Assembly: GCA_017165825.1 (NCBI GenBank)
Contig: CM029372.1
Span: forward strand, 9,831,981-9,895,980
From: Hepsetus odoe
Taxonomy: Eukaryota > Chordata > Actinopteri > Characiformes > Hepsetidae
Direction: 5' to 3'
Length of the DNA stretch: 64,000 nucleotides
Shown here: in pieces, positions 62,826 through 64,000 of the stretch
Position numbering within the stretch: position 1 is the first letter of the stretch
Layout: every line of letters begins with the position of its first letter
Notes under the pieces: model-generated
Told to the model about the DNA's origin: nothing
Seen by the model: the letters and a program-made list of their open reading frames with translations, nothing else
Databases searched by the model: none
Program-made: the position numbers and the translations under genes

Positions 62826-63076
62826 CAGTGGCAGCGGTGGCCTAGTGGTTAGTGAGTTTGGCCACAGACTTGGAAGATTGTGGGTTCAAATCTCTTACTG
62901 GTAAGTTGCCCTGAGGTACCCTTGAGCAAGGTACCATCCCAGTCACTGCTCCGTGGTTGCTTTCATAGCTGCCCCCTGCTACACTGTTTGTGTGCATGGG
63001 TTAAATGCAGAAGTCCAATTTTGTTGTGGTTCACTGTGTGCTCTCACAATGACAAGAATAGTTACTTTCACTTTTG
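62826..63076 (+). repeat. tRNA-derived SINE, family A, near full length
   Basis: GTGGCAGCGGTGGCCTAGTGG to GACAAGAATAGTTACTTTCAC. The best preserved copy of this family in the window. Confidence 0.9.
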
Positions 63077-63419
63077 AAGTTTCTTCTTGTAGTTTCTTGT
63101 GTCAAACAAGGTGAAAAAAGTGTCAACACATTTAAACCAGTCCATGCTGAGTTTGAAGGACAGCAGCAGTTTGGTTAGTAAAAGGAAAATACATTTTCTG
63201 CTAAATTCAGTAGTTAAAGTGTGAAAATTTGTGCATATCATGGTATCATAAGATTTGTGCATATCATGGTGGTGATAAGAACTGGGGTCACAGAAATTAA
63301 GACATTTTCTTTTCCCTCCCGAAATGACCAGCAAATTTACACATCAGAGCTTTTGAATGCAATGAAAATGATAGTAAAGAGATAAATCTATGTTCTATAT
63401 ATAACTGAGGCCTATTTAG

Positions 63420-63524
63420 TTTCATACATTTATAGCATTTAGACAGTCCCCCCAGAGCAACTCAGGGTTAAGGGTCTTGCTCAGGGACCTACAGGTGGTA
63501 GTGCCAGAGGTGGGATTTGAACAT
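63420..63524 (-). repeat. tRNA-derived SINE, family B, partial
   Basis: CATTTATAGCATTTAGACAG, CAACTCAGGGTTAAGGGTC to GGTGGGATTTGAACA. The head is replaced by the next copy. Confidence 0.8.
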
Positions 63525-63690
63525 TTACATTTACGGCATTTTGCCGATGCTCTTATCCAGAGCGACTTACAGGTCCTAATTAATTCTTGCTCAGGGACCC
63601 AATGGTGGTAGTGCTAGAGGTGGGATTTGAACTGGGAACCTCTGAATCCATAGGTCCGTAGGCAAGTACCCTACCACTAGACCACCGCCA
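63525..63690 (-). repeat. tRNA-derived SINE, family B
   Basis: CATTTACATTTACGGCATTTT to CTAGACCACCGCCACTT. Inserted at the B-box end of the previous copy. Confidence 0.85.
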
Positions 63691-63880
63691 CTTATTCTTT
63701 ACAGCACACAATAACACATATCTGCATCACATGTGGGTTATTTGATATTCATTCTCTAAGGTAGCATCACTTTTTGGCTTGGCTAATGCTTGGAGCAGCG
63801 GTGGCCCAGTGTTTAGGGACTACGCCCCAGGATTGGAAGGTTGTGGGTTCAAATCCCACACCAGTGGGGTGCCCTGAGCA
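63690..63880 (-). repeat. right arm of the inverted duplication (partner 60270-60433)
   Basis: CTTATTCTTTACAGCACACA through TTTTTGGCTTGGCTAATGC and GGAGCAGCGGTGGCCCAGTG is the reverse complement of 60270-60433. It includes unique-looking flank as well as SINE. Confidence 0.8.
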
Positions 63881-63920
63881 AGGTATCGTCTGTGTTACTC
63901 TGTGTGCTGTGCTGGTTTCA
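63792..63920 (+). repeat. tRNA-derived SINE, family A, truncated
   Basis: GGAGCAGCGGTGGCCCAGTGT, B box GGTTCAAATCC, then GGGTGCCCTGAGCAAGGTA. It shares the rare deletion of TACCCTTGAG with the copy at 60144-60336. Confidence 0.8.
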
Positions 63921-64000
63921 AAACATCACTGCATTTAAAAATTATGTTTAGGGCAAAAGCTTTCCTAAAAGCATCACAGGCGGTGCTTATTTAAATCATT

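Overview
The window is vertebrate nuclear DNA, almost certainly from a teleost fish. Genes are split into many short exons with GT-AG introns. Introns and intergenic DNA are filled with fish-type Tc1-like transposons, two tRNA-derived SINE families, an RTE/BovB-like LINE and long microsatellites. No bacterial or viral gene was seen. I cannot name the species; an ostariophysan (characin or catfish relative) is only a guess.

Five genes can be built, in the order cdhr5(-), secretin-locus peptide(-), drd4(+), deaf1(-), pgghg(-). The first four match, in order and strand, the human 11p15.5 block CDHR5-SCT-DRD4-DEAF1. PGGHG (ATHL1) also lies in 11p15.5, but not next to DEAF1.

Region by region: 297-5307 holds the first ten coding exons of cdhr5 (391 residues), which runs off the left edge. 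7544-9713 holds a small secreted-peptide gene exactly where SCT would be, with a signal-peptide exon, a peptide exon with a furin-type site, a last exon and a polyA signal. 9714-19226 is intergenic, with SINEs and a palindromic MITE. 19227-29642 is drd4, four coding exons and 382 residues, with two upstream ORFs running through a CTG repeat just before the start. 29643-34476 is intergenic between the converging drd4 and deaf1. 34477-53047 is deaf1, 13 coding exons and 517 residues, including a 39-base in-frame microexon and an exon with a GC donor; its introns carry a LINE, a LINE fragment and a Tc1 element. 53974-60126 is pgghg, 13 coding exons and 705 residues. 60127-64000 is SINE-rich and has a recent inverted duplication.

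The genes are functionally unrelated: a microvillar adhesion protein, a probable peptide hormone, a dopamine receptor, a SAND/MYND transcription factor and a collagen-deglucosylating enzyme. They share an ancestral neighbourhood, not a pathway. The most notable item is the peptide gene at the secretin position. All exon boundaries were read by eye from splice signals, reading phase and remembered human proteins; no alignment was run.
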